NCBI GenBank assembly: GCA_031002005.1
Contig: JARYHS010011408.1
Span: 223,923,473-223,987,472 of the forward strand
From: Vandiemenella viatica
Taxonomy: Eukaryota > Arthropoda > Insecta > Orthoptera > Morabidae
Length of the DNA stretch: 64,000 nucleotides
Reading direction: 5' to 3'
The position numbers and the translations under genes are program-made. The notes under the pieces are model-generated. The model was given only the letters and a program-made list of their open reading frames with translations. It did no database searches and had not been told where the DNA came from. Each line of letters opens with the position of its first letter. The first letter of the stretch is position 1. Below, in pieces: positions 53,786-64,000 of the stretch.

Positions 53786-53905
53786 GTTTTTTTTTTCGAT
53801 TACTGTATTATTAGATTCATCCATCTGGTGTAACTCCCTTCAGTGGGAGTCTGCATTCTTGCTGTAGCAGTGTGTTGCGAGGGCCTGGTTTTCGTTGTGT
53901 TGCAG

Positions 53906-54134
53906 CCAGGAGACGCGGCGCCGCGGCATTACGGCGCTGGTGGACGCGACGCGGTCGGACGGCGGAGGCGGCGGCGGAGGCGGGCGGGGGCGGTCGGGGG
54001 TGGTTCGCGCCTGGGCGCGGGTGGCGGCGGCTGCGCTGGAGCCCACAGGCCGAGTACTGCTCGTCAGACCCGACGCCTTCTGGGACGGCTCCTCCGCCGT
54101 CGACGTCTGCGCACGCACCCACACGCAAGCTCAG
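53906..54134 (+). CDS. Sec14-domain protein, exon 2
   Basis: The acceptor GTTGTGTTGCAG ends at 53905 and the donor is CAG|GTAAAT at 54135. The first base C completes a Ser codon begun in exon 1. The product is QETRRRGITALVDATRS, eight glycines with RGRSG, then VVRAWARVAAAALEPTGRV, VLLVRPDAFWDGS and AVDVCARTHTQAQ. In Trio/MCF2-type Sec14 domains this is the R-R-G-F-T-V-[IL]-[IVL]-D-x-R strand, a helix and the LV[IV]KPD[SN]FW strand. All are present in order. The glycine tract (53961-53984) replaces the usual KWxS region and is unusual. The exon is extremely GC-rich against an AT-rich intron background. Frames on the other strand over this exon are composition shadows. Confidence 0.85.
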
Positions 54135-54333
54135 GTAAATACGGCTAGCTGCCCATCATCCTCTCACAGCTTTGATCCTCGTGCAACCGGAGACAGGATC
54201 GCCGAATGGCTAAGACATTGTGGTGGAAATGTTCCTGAGCTTTTCCTGACTGGCTGATTTAATGTTGGATAACGCGAAGAATTTGGAAGTATAACGTGTG
54301 AACTGTGATCTAATTCAGGGCTTCACAAGTCTT

Positions 54334-54500
54334 CTCAAGCCGACCCTGGCAGTATAGGCGCTAACGCCCTGACCTCGCACTGCAAGGGTCGCCGGTTCGA
54401 GACAGGCCTCGGGCATGGGTTGTTTTAGTTAAGTGTTGTGTTCGTATTTTGTTGTCATCACTATAGAGTCCCACAATAGTATGAGCAAATAAAAAAAAAG
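54334..54500 (+). mobile_element. SINE-C, second copy
   Basis: Head CAGTATAGGCGCTAACGCC, B-box GGTTCGAGACAGG, then GGGCATGGGTTGTTTTAGTT and an A-rich tail. AGTCTTCTC on the left and GGTCCTCTC on the right are an imperfect target duplication. It lacks the 79-bp duplicated 3' unit of the copy at 34877. Confidence 0.8.
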
Positions 54501-54737
54501 GTCCTCTCCTAAATCTTCCAGAATTAAGCAAATATTAAAAAGAATATTGTTGGGAATGATCCATAAATAAATATATTTCTCTGTGTCTATCTGCTCCGCA
54601 CGTTTCCTAATTCATAAAAACAGATGTTGTAGATGCGGTTTAGGATTAATTCAGTACTCATTCTCCAAAACAACAGTGATCATAGGTTTCCTTACTTCAC
54701 CCTTACTTCTCACGTCATTATAATTAATCTATATATA

Positions 54738-55853
54738 CATTGAAGAGCCAAAAAACTGTATAGGTATGCACATGCAAATACAAAGATATGTAGACATTCA
54801 GAGTACGGCACTGCGGTCGGCAACGCCTATATAAGACAACAGGTATCTGGCGCAGGCGTTAGATCGGTTACTGCTTGCTATAATGGCAGGTTATCACGAT
54901 TTAAGTGAGTTTGGACGAGGTGGTATAGTCGGCGCACGAGAGATGGGACACAGCATCTCCGAGGTAGCGGTGAGGCGGGGATTTTCCCGTAAGACCATTT
55001 CACGAGTGCACTGTGAACATCGAGAATCGGTAAAACTTCAAAACTCCGACATCGCTGCACCCGGAAAAAGATCCTGCAAGAACGGGACCAATGACGACTG
55101 AAGAGAATCGTTCAACGTGACAGAAGTGCAATTCCTCCGCAAATTCCTGCGGATTTCAGTGCTGGGCCATCAACAAGTGTCAGGGTGCGAACCATTCAAT
55201 GGAAAATCATCGATATGAGCTTTCGGAGCCGAAGGCCCACTCGTGTACCCTTGCTGAGCACGACACAAAGCTTTACGCCTCGCCTGGGCACGTCAGCACC
55301 GACATTGGACTGTTGATGATTGGAAACATGTTGCCTGGTCTGACGAATCTCGTTTCAAATTGTATTGAGCGGACAGACGTGTTCGGGTATGCAGACAACC
55401 TCATGAATGCATGGATTTTGCATGTCAGCAGGGGACTATTCAAGCTGGTGGAGGCTCTGTAATGGTGTGGGGGATGTGCAGTTGCAGTGACATGGAACAC
55501 CTGATACGTCTAGATAAGATTCTGACAGGTGACACGTACGTACGCATCCTGGCTGATCACCTGCATCCATTCATGTCCATTGTGCATTCCGACGGACTTG
55601 GGCAATTTCAGTAGGTCAATGCGACACCCCACAAGTACAGAATTGCTACAGAGTGGTTCCAGGAACACTCTTCTGTGTTTAAACACCTCCGCTGGTCACT
55701 AAACTCTCCAGACATGAACATTCTGGGATGCCTTGCAACGTGCCGTTCAGAAGAGATCTCCACCCACTCGTACTCTTACTGATTTATGGACAGCCCTGCA
55801 GGATGCCCTACACGATATTAGGCAGGTGTACCATTTTCTTTAGCTCTTCAGTG
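54738..55853 (+). mobile_element. Tc1-like element, 1.1 kb, TA-flanked
   Basis: The left end is CATTGAAGAGCCAAAAA and the right end is the complement of CACTGAAGAGCTAAAG, with TA on both sides (54736-54737 and 55854-55855). The element is shorter than usual for the family, so part of the coding region is deleted. Related terminal sequence survives at 45483. Confidence 0.88.
54883..55800 (+). pseudogene. Tc1-like transposase, frameshifted
   Basis: The start codon at 54883 gives MAGYHDLSEFGRGGIVGARE, then MGHSISEVAVRRGFSRKTIS, the N-terminal helix-turn-helix. After a frame change, the middle reads HWTVDDWKHVAWSDESRFKLY-like residues near 55295-55360 (first catalytic Asp). GGSVMVWGMCSC lies near 55450 and PHKYRIATEWFQEH near 55625. 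HLRWSLNSPDMNILG near 55690 has the usual SPDxNIIE Glu lost. The HxDNxxxH second Asp is replaced (QVNATPHK). Frameshifts and lost catalytic residues make it inactive. Confidence 0.85.
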
Positions 55854-57039
55854 TATATCTGTAATTATATAGACTTACTTGTTTGATCTCTGAGAAATAT
55901 ATCCCATTTCCTTTACACTATAGATCAATTTCATTGCTTTAAAGATGCAAATTCCTCATTCACTTTAATAAACTCCAGTGGGTTATTGCATACCGGGATC
56001 TGGGATGATTGGAAGGAAAGTGAAAGCAAGTCTGTCGTAGTCCGTTTGTCAAAGCTAGAGGGTAGTCATTTTACGACATCATATTGGATAAGTAAATGTG
56101 AATACCACATTTGATCGAGGCCTTCCGACACGTCTGCTTGGCCGCACACGGATCAGAGTTTGAATTTGCCGCTCAGTTCGAATCATTTGTAACCACTATA
56201 GGTAATCCTATTTGTCTACGTGGTAAAGAGCACTTGCAGTTTTAAGTGATATCAGAAAACTGCAAGAGGTCTAGCAAACTTATAAAAAAAAAAAAAAATC
56301 TCAGACTTGAAGGACTGTCTATGGGTCTTTAAAAAACACAATCTAGACCGCCTTTCAAACCGAGGTCCTTCCGATCCCAATTTGGACATCTTAAGCTCTT
56401 AGCCAAAAGTCCACCCAATAACGTGCTAAGTAGCTGACGAAGTCTATTTAAACACCAAAAGATAAATTTTGTGTTAGCCAACTTACAGAATACCAAATAC
56501 ATGTGGTTCAAATTATTTTCGCTTTAATTGCATGCCGGCCCTTTGGCTTAAGTCGATGCGGCACTTTGATGATTTGCGGTGCCTGGTACGAGTACATTTT
56601 CACTATTCAGGAGTTGGCCAGCCTGCTTTAAATGACAAACCTTTGCACAAAGTGAGTGGAGTGTGCAAATACGCCGCCTTTAATGGTAATTTGTCCTTCA
56701 GATGATGACGTAAAACTTTGAGATTCTCTGGGATTCTTTCGAAACACCTGGTCTGCATTTTTGTACTACTATGTTTCATCTTCTCCTCCATTCTTACTCG
56801 TATACACAACACATTACACTTATCAAAATTCATTTACGCATATAAAATTACGTTTCAACATACGGAGAAAAAGAACTGGCCGATTATCTCCGAATCTGGC
56901 TTCATTTTACTTTTACATGAATGTTGGATCTGCTTCAGTGTAGAACAACATTCTTTAATGCATATTAGCAACAGATAATGGTAACTGAAGCAGAAAGTTG
57001 CATTGATACTGTAACATTATCACTAACACCCAAGCATTT

Positions 57040-57715
57040 TTTATTATTGATTTACTATTATTATTAATATCGGATTATTTGTATTTGTTTCTTCTTCTTT
57101 GCGATAAGGCCTTCTGGGACAACGTTCCAATTTCAATTCTTCCTCATTTGTTGTTGTTTTTTCTTCCTTTCAATCCAATATTCCTTCATCATTTCACTAT
57201 GTTTCTGCCTTCTCTTCTCAGACCACTTCGGAGCAGATTTCTTAATATGTTGTATTTATTAACTATAAGTATCTTGAATAATTGTATTAATGTTTGTAAC
57301 TTGATTTGTAGTATTGTTTGGTTTCCACAGACTTTAGTTTGTTTGAGCAACAATCTTTGACGCCGGCCAGAATAACTGGGCGGGCAGCGATTGTTGATTG
57401 GTCGCCTGCATTGTAGCATGGCAGGGCGCTATGCAGTGTGTGTGTTGCGTCGCTTGGAGAAGGTTGTATATCGCGAGTTGATGCTCTCTGTACACAAGCT
57501 AAAATAGATTATGAAATTAATTTTAAACCTGCCTAAATGCAACACAAGTAATATACCAGAAAATTGTAATTAATACTACCCGGGCTAACGGCTTGCATGT
57601 GTTGAGGGAGGAGAATTGGGCCGTTGTCGTCTAAATATAACGCCGTGATCCACTAACGGAGCTGTTGCCTCACAATCGACTGTCCAGTTCCAGAATAATT
57701 GGTCTCTCACATTTG
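57040..57715 (+). mobile_element. Possible LTR remnant with primer-site-like end
   Basis: The right edge, GGTCTCTCACATTTGGCGAC, has an ...ACA end followed by TGGCGAC. Insect LTR retrotransposons commonly have a primer-binding site of this type directly after the 5' LTR. A TATA-like ATATAACG is near 57638. I could not find the left end, a matching second LTR or a target duplication. Confidence 0.35.
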
Positions 57716-58119
57716 GCGACTAACGTCTGGATAGGTCACAATATTAAATTGCTGGTAGTGCATTGATTTTTCTAGCGCTGAAACTGTTTCCTCCAATGGT
57801 GAAGAAGGCTAAGACGATTTTATTTTATAAAATACTTCCTATTGATAAAATCCTTCTGTTCACCCTCGCTGCCAATAACGATCTACGTACTGTTGTTGGC
57901 TACTGAGAAACAGAGCAGCATCAACGGTCAGAAATTTCCTCTTAGCGTCCTTTTAAATATGTTAATTAGCGTTCATTATTTCAAACGATTCACTTCTCAT
58001 TCCTGCGTCTTGCTAGAGCGTGCCTTAGATATGTCTGTCTACCTAACCGACATTGTTTTTCTTTGATTATCATGCTGTGTATGTACGTGATGTGAGGCAC
58101 AGTGGTTTCTTGTTGACAG

Positions 58120-58233
58120 TTGGTGACGATACCAGTGTCCAAGCTGCACAAGCACGTCGAGGAGTCTCAGCTTCCGGCCCAGCTGGGAGGTTCCTGGCAC
58201 TACGATCATCACCTCTGGCTGCAGAACAGGGTG
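58120..58233 (+). CDS. Sec14-domain protein, exon 3
   Basis: The acceptor TTCTTGTTGACAG ends at 58119 and the donor is GTG|GTGAGTAC at 58234. Both junctions are phase 0, matching exon 2. It encodes LVTIPVSKLHKHVEESQLPA followed by QLGGSWHYDHHLWLQNRV. This closes the Sec14 domain: LxxHI[DE]xSQLxxxLGGxxxYDHxxWxxxR is the hallmark last helix of the Trio/MCF2/SESTD1 family. In relatives, spectrin repeats and then DH-PH or further spectrin modules follow; none lies in the window. Because the exon ends at a donor, the gene must continue to the right. Confidence 0.83.
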
Positions 58234-58637
58234 GTGAGTACACCAACTACCGACTGCAGTGTCTCAACTCCTGTTTATTCTTGTGAATTAACCTCGGTTG
58301 GTTAGTAATTTGTCCTATCAATGTAACGCCAATCAGCTGACCCGTTTCTAGGCATCATTTGGCAGTGAGTGATGAGATGTACAGATTTTTCGTTAACTGT
58401 GTCTTCGTGATTTAGATTGGTGGTGTTTATGTCTTGCACAATTAATAAGGAATTAAAGAAATGAGAATAAATAAGTTTTTTAAAAAAAAAATCGTTATTG
58501 GAGAACGAGTTGTGTGGAGAAATGGTTGTTAGATCGCTATCAATATTTATGGAGTAAACTCGATGGGGTGTCACATATTTGGAGTAATGCACCTCATTCC
58601 TTGATGGCTTTTTTTCGTTGCCTCAGAAAATGAGTCA

Positions 58638-58639
58638 GA

Positions 58640-58694
<55 letters not shown>
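58638..58694. repeat. GT/GA microsatellite
   Basis: GTGTGTGTGTG is followed by a run of GA dinucleotides with minor interruptions (GAGGGAGAGGGAGG). Confidence 0.95.
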
Positions 58695-58695
<1 letters not shown>

Positions 58696-58794
58696 ACAAG
58701 AGTATGTATGAAAAAATAACCTTCAACAAATGGTGTAAAATGCAAAGTTCTCCAGTCCATTCATTATAAAAGTGGATTTTCCACTGTGCATGAG

Positions 58795-58985
58795 CCTCGC
58801 GTACGAAATAGCCTGGCTTTAGGAGGTCACGGGTTCAAACTCCAGTAATATTCTCGACATAATTCCAATTGAATGTTGGGTTGATTCCTTCTAAAGGCAA
58901 TGGTCGAATTTCTTCCTTTCCTTACCCACGACCTTTCTTGGCTCTAATGACCTCGACGGTAAAACAGCATAAAACACAAACAATA
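58795..58985 (+). mobile_element. SINE-A, strongly diverged
   Basis: The B-box-like GGGTTCAAACTCC, then AAAGGCAATGGTCGAATTTC and CTCTAATGACCTCGACGG follow SINE-A order and end in an A-rich tail. The middle of the body has a deletion. Confidence 0.75.
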
Positions 58986-58999
58986 AAACATAAATAAGA

Positions 59000-61900
59000 A
59001 ATGAAAAACAAAACAAAATAACGAAAAGGCCGTTTTTTTCTTGAACCAACACTGTCCAGAGAGATTTCACTGCAATTTTGTTGGGGGATAATTAAAAAAA
59101 ATTATTCCATTTTACCTTTTTTAAATTTTATGAGATTTTTTTTTTTTTTACTGCTTATAAGTTTCGCTACTTTTTTAGTTCTCCCATTATTTGCTAGTTA
59201 TCTCAACAGTAAATTCATAGCAGAGCCTTGGTTAACCAAAACAACATTTTTTCAGAATGTAAAGCAACCAGTGAGTTGTTATTGGCTCCATTCGGTAATT
59301 TCATTGGCTAAATTTTCTCTTGAAGATTGGATGCGTGGTATTTTTCGCCCTGCTTTAAGGGCGTACAATCAGCCCACTGGAAGCAGCTGTTGTTCAGAGT
59401 CGGTCGTCAGCATAAAGTAGTCTGGTAGAAGAACTGAGAGCAGCCGCTACTTGCGCTGTGATGACACAGCTAGTAGGGGCACTCAACCACAAGACTGTAC
59501 GACCGGTTTGGTCCGTGGAACGCCAGTATCTGCCATAAACGACCTTCACTTCCAACACACCAGTCTGTGTAGTGAAATTATCTAAATTAATATTCTGGAA
59601 TTTTCTCGTATTCAGATTACCGTCGTTTCTCCAACTAGCAAATACTATAATTGATAACTAGCTCATGGCAGGTGCTTTATAAAGCTGTATTGTTCATGAA
59701 TAGTTTGTCTAAAATGTACTTCTGTAACTCAGAGGCAGTATAAACTTAACATCATATGGCGGTGATAGTAACATTTTATGAAAAAGACTTCGCATATATT
59801 TTTCTTTCTTTACGAAACTACACTAAATTAGGTGACGAGACAGCGGTATTCGTATGTGCAGAAGTATCAACAGCTTTTCTGCGCGTACGACTGCACGTAT
59901 ACTTCTTTCACAAGCCTAGTGATAGGCCCTTTTCAACACAGTGAAAATTTCAGTGACAAAAACTGGCAAAAAGCATATTTGATCATATGTGTTTAGTGTT
60001 ACTAATTTTAATTACATCATAAAATAAAATACAATAAATGAGCAAAAAGAGTAAATATCTAAAAAAAAAAAGAAAAAAAAAGAAAAGCAATATTTTAAAT
60101 GAATCAATTATTATTATAGGATACAATTGGGGAATAACAGGCCTAAAATATTTGATCGAAATTATAGTCCTCCAAAAATTATCGTTTTTTTTAAAATATA
60201 AATATATTTTTACAGTAGAGAAATAATACGAGAAACCACTTCTCATAAATTCGGAATCATACACTTAATTTTTCTTTATTGTTCTCTTAATTCACTGGAC
60301 AGATCAGTGCAAGTATGACTGCCATGAGAAAACATTCAAAATACGGTCGGATTTCTCTCACTCTACTTCAGCCCCACTGTTTGGAAGTAATGAATTAAAG
60401 TATCCTTACCAGCAGTTTATTCTTTGCCTTATACAACACATACAAACTGCGTTGCAAATTTTTGTTTTACCTTTATATTTTTATTTTCCGCAGGAGAAAG
60501 TAATTTCAGGATTATTGGAAGAATATCGATTTTCTTGTCTGTATTTTTCAAGGAAAAAGAAAGAACATCGGAAAGGCGTAGTTCGGGTGGGCGCCGTAGT
60601 TTTTTCGCGAAAACGTCGAGATAAAATCGAAACAAGTGTTTTGTATTAATACGTAATTTCACTATCAATCTCTTTAATACAGCAGTATAACAGTTAGGCC
60701 TACAGAACAGATAGATTACAAGATTATAGCATGTATCAGAGGTCTGTGGTAGCTAAAGTAATGCTTTTTTACCTCTCGAATTTATTCTACCTGGACTTTT
60801 TAGGTTTCTTGGGTCCATTTTTACCCGAGCTTTCTTCTAATTTGCGTTTTATATTATTCCGACCATATTTACGATTCATAATAGACGAAATCTTAATTTA
60901 TTTATAATTTTCAATTTAATATCGATCTTCACTTACATTCAGACGAATATTTTTGATATCTCACTTTGGCTCATGGTAGTGCTTCGCGAGCTCTTAACAA
61001 TGACACTTGAATCAATGTCCTAGCGGAACGTTTATTCACGCTACACTAATTTATAACGTTACACAACGCTAATTAGAAACAGTCGCCACCATACACTCAC
61101 ACTAGTCAGATGACGTCACAGGTAAAACAAATGCTTTACAACGAACTCGTACAGAAGTGCTCTACCCGTTGTGGGCTCGACCATTATTAACGCATTGTTA
61201 GTCTCGTAGTTATTAACGATTCAAATCTGGCTGTATTTTGTAACACAAGAAAGTTCGGCCGGCTATTACTATACTTAACGAGTGAATTAACGTAACTATA
61301 CTTATTTAGTACTAGTTATAAGAAATTATCGCATTTTTCGTCCGAATACATAATATTACACCAAATATCATCATATTTCTGGATCTTTTTTTCTTCAAAT
61401 ACTATGCATGACCGATTCAGTGATCACTAGTTACTGAAACAAAGAAACTTTAATTTGAATATTTTCTGATTGGGAATAGTTAACTGCGTTCCGCTCAGCC
61501 TCGTGAGAACCTGTGCTTATCCACAACAATTAGGCGAGTTGATGATTTGACCCAAATATGCGAAACAGACCACCGCAAATAGCACGTAAACCACACAAGC
61601 ACAGGCTTACGGTCTGAAAAATAATAAATCATAAAAGTGTATCACATTTGTTGTAATGTATATAGTGCATTGAAGAACTTATGGAGATAATGAAAAATCA
61701 AACATAAATATTTTCTGTTTCGAGAATTATCTAAAAGAACGTAAATGTTCGATTATGTTACGAACATCATTTCTCAAGTTCACTGTACTGGTAGGCAACA
61801 CGTGTAACACGGTTACAATTCGGGTTGCCAACTTATCGCCTTGCATTTAATTAAGTTGTTTGAGTCGAAAGAGAGCTAACCGTTTGACTGTGCAGTTTTA

Positions 61901-62450
61901 AGTGCTGTCACTCTGGTATGGAGCAGGAACATAACGCCTAGATTCAAATCTAGGCTTTTACGTACCAGTGTCCTGATAACAATCTACTACATGAATTTTA
62001 TTAATGTTCTGAAGTTTCAATTTAAAGGTAACAGATGTAAAGGTGCATGCTGATCCATTAGTTGACAAGATAACAAGTAAGAGTAAACGAGAAACCACGC
62101 CAGGATAATTTCGGAAAGGACTACTAAAGTAGAAGGTTGTAACTCCTAAAAAAAAAAAAATCAAATAGTATCGCCACTATATTGTCATTAATTTTCAGTA
62201 ATTATCTATTCACCCTTCGAAAATTGCAGCTTCTTGTCCATAATCTCAAGTAAAAATCAACATTAAGAACACGAAGCCTGCAAATCTACTTAAAGAGAAA
62301 CAAATAATTACATTTATATCATGCAATAGCTACATTTCGTATTAGCTGAATGCGCTGATTGATTTAGAAGCATCGATAATAATTTATTTTGTAAATTTTT
62401 TTATCCAAACTTACCTAGCTTAAAAAATTTATGCTCATCCCTTAAAATTA
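59000..62450. other. Unassigned AT-rich interval
   Basis: About 3.4 kb without identified elements, apart from A/T homopolymers (59139-59148, 60062-60070, 62149-62159). A 30-codon basic frame on the minus strand at 60787-60879 is discussed as a finding. Nothing else is supported. Confidence 0.4.
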
Positions 62451-62454
62451 AACT

Positions 62455-62895
62455 CTAATTACGCTCTTATTTGCTGACGACCAGATAATATTTGGGATAA
62501 CATAAGATGATGAGCTGCAAATCCTTATACGAAATTCAAATCTAATTACCAACAAATATAATTTGAAAATCTCTACTGATTAGACAAAAATAATGGCATT
62601 TAAAGGGGGGTTCCTCTTCAAAGTAATATACGAGAAAAAATTAACTAAGTATTGTCCTTTACACATCCTGGTGATGGTGTTTCGTATGACAGGCAGAGCG
62701 GTACTAAAAATAAAATGCATACAGATACTAACTGTTGTGTGACATAGTAACGAAAACGTTGAGTTACCATGTCGGACTAGAAACGTCCATACAACGACGG
62801 CTTTTCCTTCTATTCTTTGCGTAGTGAAGCACGGGCAGCTGTGAAGAGAGAAATACAGGCAGCAGAGATGAGATTTTTAACATCAGTGAAAAGAT
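62455..62895 (+). pseudogene. LINE reverse transcriptase fragment with FADD box
   Basis: TLLFADDQIIFGIT (about 62462-62503) is the catalytic FADD box. DDELQILIRNSNLITNKYN, LKISTD and TKIMAFKG (to about 62605) are the next conserved segments. In other frames, LGxDVSYDRQSGTKNKMH-like residues (about 62680) and REIQAAEMRFLTSVKR (62850-62895) complete the order of a LINE ORF2 C-terminus. Several frameshifts and stops are present. The fragment ends abruptly where the dispersed repeat begins. Confidence 0.8.
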
Positions 62896-62898
62896 CTG

Positions 62899-64000
62899 TC
62901 TGTACTTATAAAACGCAAGTTTTGATCATCTGTGACGTCATTTGTCACGCCATGACTTCACTCTATGACGTCTTTTTATCCAATTTACGATCAGAGATGT
63001 TGTTCTAGGTAATAGAAATTATTTAATAACAGTTCTATTGAGCTAAGCATCAGTAAATAAATTGCCAGAACACTGAAAGAAAATACTTATTTCGTTTAAA
63101 TTGACATAATAATTATTAGTTGCTTATATTTATTTAATATTTGTTTGATGAGAAAGAATTCGTTAAAAACTTCAGCCATAGATATGTAAGATAAAAACTT
63201 TAATTTTCGATTAGCATTTATTAGATTGTTATTGTAATCTGCACTTGACTTTAAAGAGGGCATGAAAAAATAATTTAAATTTTTTTCATTAGTGTCCTGT
63301 TACTTAAATCATTACTTCGTTTGAACGAAAGTTGTTAGACGCTGATCACAATCCATACAGCCTAGACTACAATTAAATCTAATATTACCTGGCATGACGT
63401 AAGCTGTTGAGATTTTTTTAATTTCCTTTGCTTTTACTGATGACATGTTTCAGCCGTATGTTACTGCATTAGACATTTAACTGTAGTAATATCGATCTGA
63501 ATCACGGATAACATAAAAGGTAGATGTAAAAACCCATGAAGAATTTTGATTTAGTTTATATCGCGATGCATTATTGCCATTAAAATGTGTTACAGCACAT
63601 GTATTAACATGCGTGTGACTGAAGTATTGTTTCTCTGGCGACAGGTTTAGCGTAGTACGTGATTAGATTGAAATGCAACCTGAACCGTGATATCAACAGA
63701 AACCTTTTGTTACAGCGCAAGCCACTAGGAATTACATTATGCTTTACTTTTTCTATTTATTTAAGCAATTGCAAAGAAATGAATTGCCAGAACACTGAAA
63801 GAAAAGTATTGATTTCGTTTAAATTGGCATATTAATAATCACTTGATTTTTTTCTGAAATCATTACTTGGTCTGAATGAAAGAAGTTCCAAATTGATCAC
63901 CATCTATTCCGGCTAAACCACAATTAAAACTAATATTACGTGCCATGACATAAGTTGTTAAGATTTATTTTTAGCATCCTTCGTTTTCACTGGGGTCGTT
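62899..64000 (+). repeat. Long dispersed repeat, copy at window end
   Basis: It starts GTACTTATAAAACGCAAG, then GATCATCTGTGACGTCA, and is colinear with 14046-15130 to the end of the window. Shared blocks include GAATCACGGATAACATAA, TATATCGCGATGCATTATT-like and CCTTCGTTTTCACTGGGGTC. The repeat continues beyond the window. Confidence 0.65.

Larger units (their letters stand above)
31548..53905 (+). other. 22.4-kb intron of the Sec14-domain gene
   Basis: The interval runs from the GTAACA donor to the TTGTGTTGCAG acceptor. The 5' exon leaves AG and the 3' exon supplies C, completing a serine in a segment (SIYSQETRRRG) that is contiguous in relatives, so no coding exon is missing. The intron holds at least thirty transposon-derived segments and no recognisable nested gene. 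Confidence 0.7.
54135..58119 (+). other. 4.0-kb intron between exons 2 and 3
   Basis: A phase-0 intron from GTAAATAC to TTGTTGACAG. It contains a SINE-C copy, a Tc1-like element and an LTR-like segment. 54140-54335 and 55860-57030 hold nothing recognised; ORFs at 56603-56833 and 56718-56978 are unsupported. Confidence 0.7.
58234..64000 (+). other. Downstream intron of the Sec14-domain gene, to window end
   Basis: After the GTGAGT donor at 58234 no further exon was recognised. The interval carries a GT/GA microsatellite, a SINE, a LINE piece, one long dispersed repeat and otherwise unassigned AT-rich DNA (59000-62450). ORFs at 59130-59420 and 59756-59944 lack domains. Confidence 0.5.

Noticed and set aside
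53817..54257. Minus-strand and other plus-strand frames over exon 2
   Set aside because: They are open because of the extreme GC content of the exon; they lack domain motifs and consistent splice sites.
59130..59420. 96-codon frame with a hydrophobic start resembling a signal peptide
   Set aside because: The hydrophobic start comes from a T-rich tract (about 59139-59150); no conserved domain or splice context.

Overview
This is a stretch of AT-rich eukaryotic genome. It almost certainly comes from an insect, and the density of tRNA-derived SINEs, Tc1, mariner, hAT and piggyBac elements would suit a large polyneopteran-type genome, but the species cannot be fixed from the sequence. There are no bacterial genes, CRISPR arrays, rRNA genes or convincing free-standing tRNA genes.

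Only one host gene can be supported. Three plus-strand exons (31366-31547, 53906-54134, 58120-58233) have matching splice phases. Together they encode about 175 residues that read as a complete Sec14/CRAL-TRIO-type domain of the Trio/Kalirin, MCF2/MCF2L, PLEKHG4 (puratrophin-1) and SESTD1 group. The introns between them are about 22.4 kb and 4.0 kb. The gene continues to the right of the window (exon 3 ends in a splice donor) and may also begin to its left or upstream of 31366. Spectrin, DH and PH domains, if present, are outside the window.

Almost everything else recognisable is transposable-element material. 0-6 kb: a Tc1 transposase remnant, a Harbinger-like MITE, a SINE and a 2.7-kb piggyBac element with a broken transposase. 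7.8-11.3 kb: a mariner pseudogene and two opposed non-LTR retrotransposon fragments. 14-25 kb: a repeat array, a solo LTR with a readable Pol II promoter, a 1.3-kb inverted-repeat element, and a palindromic element split by another solo LTR. 27-40 kb: many SINEs, LINE ends, three hAT-type non-autonomous elements and further MITE copies, with the first Sec14 exon among them. 41-53 kb: LINE fragments, a MITE split in two, a very young palindromic Tc1 derivative, a 1.4-kb solo LTR and a 57-bp minisatellite that ends about 125 bp before exon 2. 54-64 kb: a second Tc1 element, exon 3, and a LINE fragment cut off by another copy of the 14-kb repeat.

The most unusual object is the element at 48552-50004. 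It is a Tc1-family transposon whose 590-bp right end occurs a second time, inverted, as its left end. The arms look identical wherever I compared them, a 273-bp unique centre separates them, and an open frame runs through the centre into the catalytic core. I see no evidence of an undescribed multi-gene system; the novelty is in element architecture and nesting.
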